DNA from: Enterococcus_K sp051713825
GTDB lineage: Bacteria; Bacillota; Bacilli; Lactobacillales; Enterococcaceae
Length of the DNA: 64,000 bases
NCBI RefSeq assembly: GCF_051713825.1
Contig: NZ_JBIOQR010000001.1
Span: 2,790,001 to 2,854,000, forward strand
Direction of reading: 5' to 3'
How positions within the stretch are numbered: the stretch's first letter is position 1; each line of letters begins with the position of its first letter. A model generated the notes under the pieces. That model saw nothing but the letters and a program-made list of their open reading frames with translations. It was not told where the DNA came from and made no database searches. This document shows positions 16,468 through 26,214 of this stretch, piece by piece. A program made the position numbers and the translations under genes.

Positions 16468-17661
16468 ATGGATGAACTAAAACCAGTAAAAGAAGTAACA
16501 CCCGTTAATGATACATTAGAAGATTTATTGAACAATCCTTTTTCAACTCCTGTCGACTCTTTGACAGCTACTCAACAAACGGAGATTTCTGCTTTACAAG
16601 AACAACAAGCAGCACCTCGATTGATTGATAAATTGCCTGCAGAACGACAAGCGCAAGCACAAGAACTTGCTTCAAAGATTGATACAACAGATTCACAATC
16701 AATCATTACTTACGGATCGGCTGCCCAAACAAAGCTTGGCGAGTTCTCACAATCGATGCTAAACCATGTACAAGCACAAGATATCGGCCCAGTTGGTGAC
16801 TCACTAACTGAATTGATGTATCGTTTGCAAGAAGCCAACCCTGATGAACTACGTGCCGGAGAAGGAAATATCTTCATGCGCGTGTTTGGGAAAGTCAAAC
16901 AATCAATTTATGAGGTAACCGCCAAATACCAAAAAATTGGTGCACAAATTGATAAAATTGCCGTCAAGTTAGATAAAGAAAAAGATGGTTTGTTAAAAGA
17001 CAATTTGATGCTTGAACAGCTTTATCAAAAGAACAAAGATTATTTTGATGCGTTGAATATTTATATTGCAGCTGGTGAATTGAAGATGGAGGAATTGCAG
17101 AAAACAACGATTCCTCAAGCCATCAAGCGTGCGGAAGAGACACAAGAACAAATGGATGTACAACAAGTTAATGACTATTCACAGTTCTTAGATCGTCTTG
17201 ACAAACGAACGCACGATTTACGTTTGGCTCGTCAAATTACGATTCAACAAGCGCCGCAGATTCGTCTGATTCAAAACACAAATCAAGCACTAGCCGAAAA
17301 AATTCAAGCGTCTGTCAATACGGCGATTCCTTTATGGAAAAACCAAGTCGTCATCGCCCTCACTCTCCTACGTCAAAAAGATGCGGTAACCGCTCAACGT
17401 CAGGTTTCTGAGACAACCAATGACTTATTGAAGAAAAATTCAGAGATGCTCAAAATTTCTGCTATCGAAACAGCAAAAGAAAATGAACGTGGTATCGTGG
17501 ATGTGGAAACCTTACAACAAACACAAAATGATTTGGTGGAAACAATCCAAGAAACATTACGTATTCAAAAAGAAGGAACCGAAAAACGTCGTGCGGCTGA
17601 GATTGAATTAGGCCACATGGAAGAAGATTTAAAGAACAAATTGCTCGAATTAACTCAATAA
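16468..17661 (+). CDS. telA: TelA-family toxic anion resistance protein
   Basis: 398 residues from the ATG at 16468 (TTAGGAGG 8 bp upstream). Soluble, helical, with long coiled-coil-prone stretches, as in the TelA/KlaA family linked to tellurite and cell-envelope stress resistance. A terminator-like hairpin separates it from xpaC, so the two genes may be transcribed at different levels. Confidence 0.88.
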   Translation: MDELKPVKEVTPVNDTLEDLLNNPFSTPVDSLTATQQTEISALQEQQAAPRLIDKLPAERQAQAQELASKIDTTDSQSIITYGSAAQTKLGEFSQSMLNHVQAQDIGPVGDSLTELMYRLQEANPDELRAGEGNIFMRVFGKVKQSIYEVTAKYQKIGAQIDKIAVKLDKEKDGLLKDNLMLEQLYQKNKDYFDALNIYIAAGELKMEELQKTTIPQAIKRAEETQEQMDVQQVNDYSQFLDRLDKRTHDLRLARQITIQQAPQIRLIQNTNQALAEKIQASVNTAIPLWKNQVVIALTLLRQKDAVTAQRQVSETTNDLLKKNSEMLKISAIETAKENERGIVDVETLQQTQNDLVETIQETLRIQKEGTEKRRAAEIELGHMEEDLKNKLLELTQ

Positions 17662-17670
17662 TAAAATACA

Positions 17671-17708
17671 AAAAAACGTCGGCGAAAATTTTTCGCACGA
17701 CGTTTTTT
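17671..17708. terminator. Bidirectional terminator between telA and the amino-acid permease
   Basis: AAAAAACGTCG (17671-17681) pairs with CGACGTTTTTT (17698-17708), with an inner CGAAAA/TTTTCG contact. The A and T runs serve both strands. Confidence 0.85.
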
Positions 17709-17747
17709 GTTCATTTGAATAACTTATGTTTGTTTTTATCTCTACGT

Positions 17748-19151
17748 TTATTTACTTTGCTGAGGTTTGCTCTTTTGTTCATAGAGGCTGTGCTTATACC
17801 CATAACCAAAATAAATCGCCAAGCCGACAACAACTGAGACAAAAAAGACAATCCATGTAGCAACATCAAGTCTTACCATTAAGAACAAGCAGGTCAAGAT
17901 AGACACGATGGGTAATACTGGGACCCATGGAACCTTAAACTCCCCTTTTTTAGGCAAACCTTTCATCTTTCTTAGTTTTAGTAAACCAAGTGAGACCAAA
18001 ATCAAATGCATTAAGGCCACAATATTGGTAAACTCTGCTAATAGATTTAAAGGAAAAATGCCGGCAAAGATAATTGCGACGACACCTGCAACATATGTCG
18101 CATTTTTGGGTGTTCGTCTTTTTTCATCCAAGTGACTCATAAACTTCGGTAACAAGCCATCCTTACTAATCGCATATAACACACGCGCTAGAGAATACAT
18201 CATCGAAATGGTCACAGTAAGTAAGGTTAAAATCGCTCCTACAGAAATAATTGAACCCACAACTCCATGATTAACATAACGCATAGCAAAAGCAACTGGA
18301 TCCTTAACATTCAATTGATCAAAAGGAACAATCCCTGTCAAAATTAATGTCACAACAATGTATAACCCTGTAGCAATCACGATCGAGCCAATAATTCCTT
18401 TTGGTACATCCTTTTGAGGATTTTTGACTTCTTCGGCCGCCATTGCCACCGAATCAAATCCCAAGAAAGCGAAGAAAACAATCGCAGCCCCATCTAAGAC
18501 ACCAGAGAAACCTTTTGGCATAAATGGTTGCCAATTCCCTGGCTTCACAAAAAATACGCCAAAGACGATAAACAATAAAATAATACCAAACTTGACATAC
18601 ACCATTATGTTGTTCAAGCGTAAGGCTGTTTTGGCTTCAAGAGAGACCCAATAGGTTACTGCAATTAACACTAACACAGCAATAATATCAATATACGTCC
18701 CTTTTTCGGCGTTATAGGCAGCTGTCAATGCTACTGGTAGTTTTATTCCTGCACTACTTAGAAATCCTTGTAGATAGCCTGACCAACCCGAAGCAACCGA
18801 GGAAATCGCCAGAAAACATTCACAAATGAAAAACCAGCCAGTCATCCAAGCCGCTATTTCACCAAAAACCACATAAATATAAGCGTAAGGCCCTCCTAAT
18901 ACCGGGATTCGTGAAGCAAACTCTGCAAAGGAAAGTCCTGAAAGAATCACCACAAATGCTGCACAGATAAAGGAAATAATCAATGCCGGTCCGGCCGTCT
19001 CTGCTGCTGCCACCCCAGTTACAACAAAAATTCCTGTACCAATAATTGCGCCAATCCCCAACATAATCAGGTCTGTTGATTTTAACTCTTTTTTCATTCC
19101 ACTCGGTTTCAGTGAAGCTGGTTCAATCGTTTTTTTTCGAAAAATATCCAT
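17748..19151 (-). CDS. APC-superfamily amino-acid permease (cationic-amino-acid type)
   Basis: 467 residues with about 12 membrane helices. The first-helix motif GIGAIIGTGIFVVTG and the stretch FFAFLGFDSVAMAAEEVKNP mark the APC/CAT-like group (YfnA-type). It imports amino acids with protons; substrate cannot be fixed. The ribosome site GGAGG lies upstream of the ATG. A gene of the glucose-uptake family lies 30 bp upstream on the same strand, so the two may share a transcript. Confidence 0.88.
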   Translation of the reverse strand: MDIFRKKTIEPASLKPSGMKKELKSTDLIMLGIGAIIGTGIFVVTGVAAAETAGPALIISFICAAFVVILSGLSFAEFASRIPVLGGPYAYIYVVFGEIAAWMTGWFFICECFLAISSVASGWSGYLQGFLSSAGIKLPVALTAAYNAEKGTYIDIIAVLVLIAVTYWVSLEAKTALRLNNIMVYVKFGIILLFIVFGVFFVKPGNWQPFMPKGFSGVLDGAAIVFFAFLGFDSVAMAAEEVKNPQKDVPKGIIGSIVIATGLYIVVTLILTGIVPFDQLNVKDPVAFAMRYVNHGVVGSIISVGAILTLLTVTISMMYSLARVLYAISKDGLLPKFMSHLDEKRRTPKNATYVAGVVAIIFAGIFPLNLLAEFTNIVALMHLILVSLGLLKLRKMKGLPKKGEFKVPWVPVLPIVSILTCLFLMVRLDVATWIVFFVSVVVGLAIYFGYGYKHSLYEQKSKPQQSK

Positions 19152-19181
19152 TTTAGCCTCCGCTCAGTTCTTCATCTTTTG

Positions 19182-20045
19182 TTAGGTTGTTTTCATGTAC
19201 CCTAACAGAATACCACCACAAATTATCAAAAGGCAACCCAGAATTACATAAGTTATTTCCTTTTTGGTTTTTGCTTCACCTAGTATAAAGATTCCACCTA
19301 ATGTTGAAATAATAATTCCCATTTGTGAAAGTGAGAAGCTAACCGCTAGACCGACTTTTTGAAGCGTCAATAACATACAAACATTGCCTGCTCCCCATAA
19401 AAGCCCACTCCACATATTCTTCCAAACAAACCGGTTAATCGAGACCTTTTTGAAAGCAAAAAGACTAGCGCCCACTAGCATCCCTAGACTTTGAGGAAAG
19501 ATGACGGCCGCTGGATCGACTTTCGCCCAAGTAATTAAAATCGTATATAACCCATAACCGATTGTTGAAATAATCAGTGCCCGAAATCCTTTCCCAAAGT
19601 TAAACATACGATTGTGCTCAATCTGGCTCGTAGGATCCTGTTTGGCGGTTAGATACGCGCCTAATACCAAAAGAATCAGGGCTAAGCTACCAGCAAGAAA
19701 ATCCTGACTCTTGGTCCACTCATGAAAAAAGATTGCTCCTGCCACAGTATTTATAATGAGCTGCATGCCAGTCGATAAAGGTAATCCCACAGACACACCG
19801 AGATATTTCATCCCGTGAAATTGCCCATTTTGTCCAGCACTCCAAAACAAGCCAGATAAAAACCCAATAAATAAAATCCAACTAGTTACAGCGGGTTGTA
19901 AAATAAAAAGTGTTACGATTGAAAACAAAAATGCGCCGATTGTCATACCTAATGTCTGCTGATTGGCATCCCCACCAATTTTTCCACTAACAAGCCCAAT
20001 GCTTCCCCAAGCGAACATCGGAACCAATGCAATTAAAATATCCAT
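19182..20045 (-). CDS. GRP-family sugar uptake protein (GlcU/RbsU-like)
   Basis: 287 residues, ten hydrophobic helices, with the family start MDILIALVPMFAWGSIGLV. GlcU-type proteins are proton-coupled, non-PTS glucose carriers; RbsU carries ribose. Sequence alone does not decide between these. The next gene downstream is the amino-acid permease, 30 bp away. Confidence 0.85.
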   Translation of the reverse strand: MDILIALVPMFAWGSIGLVSGKIGGDANQQTLGMTIGAFLFSIVTLFILQPAVTSWILFIGFLSGLFWSAGQNGQFHGMKYLGVSVGLPLSTGMQLIINTVAGAIFFHEWTKSQDFLAGSLALILLVLGAYLTAKQDPTSQIEHNRMFNFGKGFRALIISTIGYGLYTILITWAKVDPAAVIFPQSLGMLVGASLFAFKKVSINRFVWKNMWSGLLWGAGNVCMLLTLQKVGLAVSFSLSQMGIIISTLGGIFILGEAKTKKEITYVILGCLLIICGGILLGYMKTT

Positions 20046-20116
20046 TTTGTTCTCCTATCGTTTTTGACATTCAATTCAAGGACTGAGTTTAACAAAGAAA
20101 ACGCTCGCTACACAAG

Positions 20117-20142
20117 AAAAAAACCATGATTATCACGGTTTT
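20117..20142 (-). terminator. Terminator after the BceRS-type genes
   Basis: AAAACC-TGAT pairs with ATCA-GGTTTT around 20119-20142; on the minus strand a run of seven T follows. Confidence 0.65.
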
Positions 20143-20218
20143 CTCAGATAACGAAATTTATTTTTTACGTTTTCTAGGGAATCTATCGGCTAACCCTCAT
20201 CATTTTCTTAGGAAGTCT

Positions 20219-21244
20219 CTACGTGTCTTTCGAATAAAAGGTTAATTCTGGGAAAAATAACTCCATCGTTGTGCCCTTATTTTCAGCAGAATGAACGGAA
20301 AGCTCTATCCCCAATTTTTCTGCCAAGCTCTTCGCTAAATAGAGCCCCAGCCCCGTTGAATGTTCTTCGCTTAACCGGCCATTTTCTCCAGTAAAGCCTT
20401 TATCAAAAATTCTCCGGATATCCTGTTGAGGAATTCCAATCCCTGTATCCTTCAACGAAAGAACCGTGCCACTTCCTCTTTTAGCGATTGTAATGATAAT
20501 CTCGCCATCGTTGGGCGTATATTTAATCGCATTACTTAGCAATTGCCGAAAAATGAAGCTGACCCATTTTCCGTCCGTTAGAACAATTTCATCCTCACCA
20601 ATAATTGAATAGCGGATATTTTTTTGAATAAAATAGTTGGCCTGGCTTCTCATAACAGGCTGAATAATTGTTTTCAGTGAATACTCGCGGATTAGATAGT
20701 CTCTAGAAAAACTATCCAAGCGAGCATAATAGAGAACCTGCTCAACGTATTCATCAATTTTGGAAAGCTCGTTTTCAAGTAACATAAACTTCTTATCATC
20801 AATATCATATTCGATAGAGTGAACAATTAATTGCGTAGCCGCAAGAGGCACCTTGATTTCATGCACCCATGAATTAATATAATCCTTTTGATCTTGTTGA
20901 TTGCTAATTGCTGATTGCATAACTTCTTGGTGCTCGCGGATAATCTGATTGATGTAGTCTTGTACTAGCTGCTCCTCCTGCGAATTAGCACCCTCCAAGT
21001 AATTCTGTAGGGTAGACGTCTCTTCAGTAAGCGTCAGCTTGTCCCACCAGTTCTTTTTTAAAACAAAATGAGCCGTCATAAAAATAATTAACAAGACCCC
21101 TTCTACTACACACAAATAGCCAATCGTTGACCAATCCATGATGAGTCCTGGAGTCAACCACATGATTAATCCGGTCATCGCCACAAAAAAGAGCCAGCCC
21201 ACGATCAATAACCATTCATCCTTGATATATTTTTTGACCGTCAT
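20219..21244 (-). CDS. BceS-type intramembrane-sensing histidine kinase
   Basis: 341 residues. Two membrane helices at about 12-31 and 39-61 with almost no external loop, then a HisKA domain with His128 in SWVHEIKVPL and an ATPase domain with DTGIGIPQQD and GLGLYLAKSL. This short-sensor plan (BceS/GraS/YxdK) senses peptide antibiotics such as bacitracin indirectly through a partner BceAB transporter. No BceAB gene is present beside it; the upstream neighbour is an MFS exporter. It follows its regulator by 13 bp. Confidence 0.9.
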   Translation of the reverse strand: MTVKKYIKDEWLLIVGWLFFVAMTGLIMWLTPGLIMDWSTIGYLCVVEGVLLIIFMTAHFVLKKNWWDKLTLTEETSTLQNYLEGANSQEEQLVQDYINQIIREHQEVMQSAISNQQDQKDYINSWVHEIKVPLAATQLIVHSIEYDIDDKKFMLLENELSKIDEYVEQVLYYARLDSFSRDYLIREYSLKTIIQPVMRSQANYFIQKNIRYSIIGEDEIVLTDGKWVSFIFRQLLSNAIKYTPNDGEIIITIAKRGSGTVLSLKDTGIGIPQQDIRRIFDKGFTGENGRLSEEHSTGLGLYLAKSLAEKLGIELSVHSAENKGTTMELFFPELTFYSKDT

Positions 21245-21257
21245 GATTTCTCCTTAT

Positions 21258-21932
21258 CTAAGGGACAATGTAGCCTTGCCCAACTTTCGTTTCAATATAG
21301 TTTTCAAGTCCCGCTTGTTGAATCTTTTTTCTCAACCGATTAATATTAACCGTCAGCGTGTTGTCATCTACAAAACGTTCATCATCCCAAAGCGCACGTA
21401 AAAGCTTTTCACGGGTCAGAATTTTCCCATGCTGTTTCATTAAAATATATAACAAACGATACTCATTTTTGCTCAGATTAATCATTTCTCCATTGATTTC
21501 CATACTACCATTATCCACATTCAATGTGATGCCATTATGCGTCATCATCTCATTCGAATTTTCGACATAGTTATAAGACCGGCGTAACAAGGCATTAATT
21601 TTGGCAATCAAAACATCCAATTGAAACGGTTTTGTCACGAAATCGTCCGCGCCCATATTCATCGCCATAATCATATCCATATTGGTATTTCTACTAGAAA
21701 TAAAAATGATTGGGACTTTTGACACCTCACGAATTTTTTGACACCAATAATAACCGTCATAAACAGGTAAATTTATATCTAACAAGATTAATTGAGGATC
21801 TTCTCTTTCAAAATCTTCAAAGACTTGATTGAAATTGGTCGTTCCAAAACTCGTAAATTGCCATTTTTCTAACTCTTCCATTAATAATTGGCGAATAACC
21901 GCCTCATCTTCTACAATCATTACTTTAGCCAT
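21258..21932 (-). CDS. BceR-type response regulator (OmpR family)
   Basis: 224 residues. Receiver with Asp52 in LLDINLP and Lys in VTKPF; C-terminal winged helix with DDNTLTVNINRLRKKI, as in BceR/GraR regulators. Start is supported by GGAGGG upstream. It is co-transcribed with the BceS-type kinase gene and follows the MFS gene region after a terminator, so it probably has its own promoter in 21933-22015. Confidence 0.9.
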   Translation of the reverse strand: MAKVMIVEDEAVIRQLLMEELEKWQFTSFGTTNFNQVFEDFEREDPQLILLDINLPVYDGYYWCQKIREVSKVPIIFISSRNTNMDMIMAMNMGADDFVTKPFQLDVLIAKINALLRRSYNYVENSNEMMTHNGITLNVDNGSMEINGEMINLSKNEYRLLYILMKQHGKILTREKLLRALWDDERFVDDNTLTVNINRLRKKIQQAGLENYIETKVGQGYIVP

Positions 21933-22015
21933 ACATTTGGCCCTCCATTCCCACTCCTCGCCGTTATGAATCTCAGCGTTTGAATAAAAAATAACACTCT
22001 ATTTTCTAATCCTCT

Positions 22016-22045
22016 AAAAAAGCTCAAGATAAACGGCTATCTTGA
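22016..22045 (-). terminator. Terminator of the MFS gene
   Basis: TCAAGATA (22024-22031) pairs with TATCTTGA (22038-22045); minus strand continues into GCTTTTTT. Confidence 0.75.
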
Positions 22046-22094
22046 ACTTATTATACCTTATTTTTATAAATCTCCAAGGATGAAATAACCAAAT

Positions 22095-23348
22095 TCAGAC
22101 ATGAATCTTTTCACTCATCTGAATATCCGAATCCTCTGTATGTTTAAACAAATGAAAACACCAGACAGAAACCAGTAAAATCAGCCCAGCAATTAAGGTC
22201 ATTGGGAAGAATAGGTGATTATTTGTTTGTTTTAATAGCATACCAAGAAGAACTTGACCAATCGGCATCGCACATTGCGAAACACCCACAATGATTGCCA
22301 TAATTTTGCCTAAATTTTGTTTAGGCGTAATTCGTTGAACCATACTAATTAGATAAATTGTGATAATACTCATCAACATCCCAATCGGTAGTCCTGTTGC
22401 AAAAAAGAGGATCCAACCAATGATGTTTCCCACAGAATTCCCAGAAAATTGAAGGCCGATATTCATAATAATTATCAATATGCCAGATAAAGCGAAGGTT
22501 CGATACAAGGTTTTTAGCGATAACTTCTTGGCAAAATACCCAGCAAATACGGCACCAATAATCGTTGATAGACTAATCACTGACATGCCAATGCCGTACA
22601 TTGAGTTACTTGCTCCTAATACGACACGCAAGACAACTGGAATCCCAACAATAAAAAACGAACCCAGAGAAAAATTGATTAATGCAGCAATAATCACTGC
22701 ATTGCGGATTATACGATTGTTTTTTACTTCCAACACGCCTTCTTTCAAATCAGCAGTTAGTGTACGCAGAGGGCTCTGGTCCATGGGTCGTTTTTCAAAC
22801 GGAATCTGCAACATACTCTCAATTAAAGCTGCGACCACAAAGAAAATAGTCGTACTGATTACCAAGGTTTCAACCCCTAATAAGCTATACAAAATCCCAC
22901 CAAGTATTGGCGCTGCAACATTTGATAAGGAGAGAACACTATTTACTAAACCATTGATTTTTTCTAAATCTTCTTGTTTCACTAATAGCGGAATGCTTGC
23001 TGAAACAACCGGTGTGTCAAAGCTTCCGACAATTGACAGAATAAAAAGTAACAACCCGATGAGGAAAATCGCTTGACTCGTCCCCAACACAAAATATAAA
23101 GCAACCGCTAAAATAGCATTAGCCACATCCATTAAGACCATTAAATTTCTTCGATTAAACCGATCCGCGATTACCCCACCAATTGGCGCAAATAATACAG
23201 GAATGCTAGAAATCGCCAAAATCGTGGCAAATATATCTGCTCTCCCCGTCTGATCAAGAACATATAAGGACAATGCAAACCGCAGAATCGCTCCACCAAA
23301 AACAGAAATAACCTGGCCTAACAATAAAAATAATAAATTCTTCTTCAT
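22095..23348 (-). CDS. MFS transporter, drug-efflux type (12 helices)
   Basis: 417 residues, 12 membrane helices, with the motif GGVIADRFNRRNLMVLMD between helices 2 and 3 characteristic of MFS antiporters. It resembles the macrolide-efflux/enterobactin-exporter branch (MefA/EntS-like), but the substrate cannot be assigned. Start follows GTGAGGG. It stands alone, upstream of the BceRS-type pair with a terminator between; a regulatory link is possible but not shown. Confidence 0.87.
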   Translation of the reverse strand: MKKNLLFLLLGQVISVFGGAILRFALSLYVLDQTGRADIFATILAISSIPVLFAPIGGVIADRFNRRNLMVLMDVANAILAVALYFVLGTSQAIFLIGLLLFILSIVGSFDTPVVSASIPLLVKQEDLEKINGLVNSVLSLSNVAAPILGGILYSLLGVETLVISTTIFFVVAALIESMLQIPFEKRPMDQSPLRTLTADLKEGVLEVKNNRIIRNAVIIAALINFSLGSFFIVGIPVVLRVVLGASNSMYGIGMSVISLSTIIGAVFAGYFAKKLSLKTLYRTFALSGILIIIMNIGLQFSGNSVGNIIGWILFFATGLPIGMLMSIITIYLISMVQRITPKQNLGKIMAIIVGVSQCAMPIGQVLLGMLLKQTNNHLFFPMTLIAGLILLVSVWCFHLFKHTEDSDIQMSEKIHV

Positions 23349-23636
23349 TCCCTCACCTAACTTTCAAAAGTTTAAATTTCCTTTAAGTTAAGAGTATCAC
23401 TCAGAAATGACACCGCACACAGGCTAGAGGATGAACTACACTGGGACTTAAGACGTAGACCGTAGCTGAATAAATTAACTGCATGCAAAAAAGAACCGAA
23501 TAAGAAAGCCAAAGTATTTTTAGATTTCTTTGAACAATTATTTGTTATCCTTCCAGTTTATCAACACCAGGTAAACTAGAAGACCTTGTCTATAAAACTA
23601 ACCATAAGAATATTTATAACGGATCCGCTTTTTATC
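23349..23636. other. Non-coding gap upstream of the MFS gene
   Basis: No convincing gene. The first 60 bases hold the MFS upstream region. The rest shows only short open stretches with stops and a weak AGTTTA/TAAACT inverted pair near 23560-23578. It may be decayed sequence. Confidence 0.4.
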
Positions 23637-23677
23637 AAAAAAAGGAAAGGAAACAGAATATACTGCTCACTTCCCTT
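23637..23677 (-). terminator. Probable terminator of the GH28-like gene
   Basis: On the minus strand an AAGGGAA/TTTCCTT plus CAG/CTG stem (23647-23677) is followed by a T-rich run at 23643-23637. Confidence 0.45.
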
Positions 23678-23699
23678 TTCATTTTATTTAAGATTCCTT

Positions 23700-24929
23700 C
23701 TATTTGTGCTCTTCTTGTTGAGCATTCACTAATCTAGTGACATTCTTTTCTAAAACAAGCGGCTCTTTTCCTAATTGTTCAATAGTTACGGGCTCTGTAA
23801 ACATCACATTAATCAATTCTATGCTTGTTGATTCATCAATCTCCAGAAAGGGTGTAGCTGTAATTTCTGTGAACTTCACCTGATCAAAAGTAAGTTGAAT
23901 CGGTTCGCCGTTTCCTTTAACAATTGAGGTCTCAGTAATATTAGCAATGGTCATATCCTTGAGCACTATCCGCTTCAGTGGATGATTATTTTGCATCAGC
24001 TCTTTTTTTCCATAATCATAGGAAAATAATTTGCCTACTTGATTGATTTTACAATTTTCAAACTCAATCGACTCTTTGTTGGTTAATAGGCTATCTGCAT
24101 CCATCGAATAATATTTGAAGAGGCCATGAGTATAGTAAGTGTCCTCTGATAAATGAGGATAGCGCCCTGGTCCAGTGAACGTACAATCAATCATCCTTAT
24201 CTGCTCACCCCCCAAACGTAAACTGTTACAAGCAGTATTCAGATAACAATTTTTAACAACTAGATTCGTAATATCGTAACCAGCTAAACAATCATCACCT
24301 GTTTCAAAGCGACTATTTTGAATTGTAATATTTTTTGAATGATGTAAATTATACCCATCGTGCCCTGCTGTAATGGTTGTTTCGCTAATTTCCACTTGAT
24401 TGCAGCCATCTAAGACATGAGACCAGTTGGCACTCTTTTTAAATTGATAGACAGACAGCTTCACATTAGTCACTTGAGACATCACGATTCCCATCGGTCC
24501 ACGAAAGCCCTCTTCTCCATTTTTATCAAGCACGTCCTGACCATTGATTACTGATCCTGGCTCTCCAATGATCTGAATATTCTCCGCTTGAAAGGCCGTA
24601 ATCATTCCATAAAAGTAATAATTTGGTAAATGCCATTTTGTTACATAATACGCATCTTTAAGGTAACTAATCGTGCTGGGTACTCGGAAATCTTGATAAT
24701 CCATTAAATTTTTACTGCCATTTAACTCAACCCCAGAAGCCAAGTATAGAGTGATATTGTTGTATAGCCGAATGCTTCCAATTGTATAGCTCCCTTTTGA
24801 AAAATGGACGATCCCCCCACCATTATCTCGACAAGCATCGATACATTTTTGAATACTGATCGTTTGGATCTCGTTGCGATTTGGTACTACACCGTAATCT
24901 TCTACTTTATATATCGTGCGTTTTTGCAT
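23700..24929 (-). CDS. GH28-like (polygalacturonase-family) parallel beta-helix protein
   Basis: About 409 residues. A right-handed beta-helix with the start pattern YKVEDYGVVPN and the GH28-type acidic residues: Asp194 in GHDGYN and Asp215/Asp216 in TGDDCLAG (numbered from the upstream ATG at 24938), with a His pair at 199-200. GH28 enzymes hydrolyse galacturonan and related polymers or oligosaccharides. No signal peptide is present, so it should act inside the cell on imported oligosaccharides. The start at 24929 was preferred because GAAGGG is nine bases upstream. It is divergent from an AraC-family regulator gene, its likely controller. The exact substrate is unknown. Confidence 0.75.
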   Translation of the reverse strand: MQKRTIYKVEDYGVVPNRNEIQTISIQKCIDACRDNGGGIVHFSKGSYTIGSIRLYNNITLYLASGVELNGSKNLMDYQDFRVPSTISYLKDAYYVTKWHLPNYYFYGMITAFQAENIQIIGEPGSVINGQDVLDKNGEEGFRGPMGIVMSQVTNVKLSVYQFKKSANWSHVLDGCNQVEISETTITAGHDGYNLHHSKNITIQNSRFETGDDCLAGYDITNLVVKNCYLNTACNSLRLGGEQIRMIDCTFTGPGRYPHLSEDTYYTHGLFKYYSMDADSLLTNKESIEFENCKINQVGKLFSYDYGKKELMQNNHPLKRIVLKDMTIANITETSIVKGNGEPIQLTFDQVKFTEITATPFLEIDESTSIELINVMFTEPVTIEQLGKEPLVLEKNVTRLVNAQQEEHK

Positions 24930-25111
24930 CCTCTTCATCCCTTCAAAAATAGTTTATTTTTACTAAACGAGGTCTAATTTTTCCACCTGTTTTTCTGTTA
25001 TCTTTTTTGTGAACCTGTATAATAACTAGTATAATGACACTTAAATCCAAGAATAACTGTTTGACTAATAGATTAAGTGTTGAAATCTGACTTTTTTAAA
25101 GGAGTTCATTT

Positions 25112-26077
25112 ATGTATGCTATTTCTCTTGAGAAACCGATTTTATTAGTGTGGGCTGGGGTCTTTCTATCTGAACAAGGTGTTCCCTGGAAACATAAACC
25201 TCATGTCCATTCTGAAGAGTTTGAATTAATTTTGGCAACAAAGGGCGCGTTCACACTCCAAATAAATGAACAAGAGCTGATAATTAAAGAAGGGTCCTGT
25301 ACATTGATTCCACCTTTAGCCACTGTTTTTGGAACAAAAGAAACCTCTGAAGAGATTGAATTTTACTGGCTTCACTTTTTGGCCAGCTGGGAAGAGATCA
25401 ATGAAGAATTGTTGAAAGAAGATTTGGAACAGATTGCCAAACAAAAGCTAGCTAGTCGTTTTATAAATGCCAGTGTCCTACCTACACAATTTACACTACA
25501 GAATAAGCAGCAAATGGAGTTATTGGTTAAGCAGCTGCTGACCGCAAACGCTAGTTATTCCTACTCAAATAGAGGAACAGACTTTTTAGCAAGTGGCTTA
25601 CTAACTGCCTTAAGTGATGATTACTTGAATCAATTAGCTAAGAAGGTCAATCATACTTCGGCAAAGACAGCATATGTTGCCGAGTGGATTCGCGTGCATT
25701 TATATAAAGAGTTAACGATTACGGAGATTGCTGAACAGTTTGAAATGAATGCCAACTATTTAACACGATTGTTTCGTAAAGAACAAGGAGTAAGTCTGAA
25801 AGAATACATTCTGCAAGCAAAATTGACCCACGCCAAATACTTGCTAACCACTACGATAGACTCAATTGAAGAAGTAGCGGAGCATTCATTCTTTGGCGAT
25901 TCTAAACATTTTATGCGTATCTTCAAGAATAAAGTGGGTGTCACGCCAACCGCTTATAGAAAAACCTACTCAACTACTCACTTAAATACACAAGCCGTTG
26001 ACCCAAGCTCACCTTTACCTAATCAGTTTGGCGAAGATGCCTTAAAAAAGATGATTAAGGAGTTACTGAATGACTAA
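25112..26077 (+). CDS. AraC-family transcriptional regulator
   Basis: 321 residues. An N-terminal cupin-like sensing domain (HKPHVHSEEFELILATKG near 27-44) and a C-terminal pair of helix-turn-helix motifs (about 190-290: LTITEIAEQFEMNANYLTRLF and IEEVAEHSFFGDSKHFMRIFK), followed by a 30-residue tail. Such regulators usually activate sugar-use genes on binding their ligand. It is divergent from the GH28-like gene, with a 182-bp shared promoter region holding two TATAAT-like boxes near 25017-25035. Confidence 0.9.
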   Translation: MYAISLEKPILLVWAGVFLSEQGVPWKHKPHVHSEEFELILATKGAFTLQINEQELIIKEGSCTLIPPLATVFGTKETSEEIEFYWLHFLASWEEINEELLKEDLEQIAKQKLASRFINASVLPTQFTLQNKQQMELLVKQLLTANASYSYSNRGTDFLASGLLTALSDDYLNQLAKKVNHTSAKTAYVAEWIRVHLYKELTITEIAEQFEMNANYLTRLFRKEQGVSLKEYILQAKLTHAKYLLTTTIDSIEEVAEHSFFGDSKHFMRIFKNKVGVTPTAYRKTYSTTHLNTQAVDPSSPLPNQFGEDALKKMIKELLND

Positions 26078-26117
26078 AAGATTCTCTGCCAGACGTCAAA
26101 ACGACTCTATAATAAAA

Positions 26118-26151
26118 GAGGCTGGGACTCTACAAGCTATGTCCCAACCTC
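26118..26151 (+). terminator. Terminator of the AraC regulator gene (GAGGCTGGGAC type)
   Basis: GAGGCTGGGAC (26118-26128) pairs with GTCCCAACCTC (26141-26151), one mismatch. The same stem motif recurs at the IS3 insertion site (35225/37091) and, in related form, near 62031. Confidence 0.7.
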
Positions 26152-26172
26152 ATTTAACAAAGAGCCCATAAA

Positions 26173-26206
26173 AAAAACAGCCACGAACGAATTCGCGACT
26201 GTTTTT
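26173..26206. terminator. Bidirectional terminator, mainly for ohr
   Basis: AAAAACAG (26173-26180) pairs with CTGTTTTT (26199-26206) plus an inner CGAA/TTCG contact; T runs on both strands. Confidence 0.75.
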
Positions 26207-26214
26207 GATTTTTA

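Noticed and set aside
22480..23076. 198-codon open frame antisense to the MFS gene
   Set aside because: Lies wholly within a clear 12-helix transporter gene; low-complexity, no ribosome site; a shadow of the real gene.
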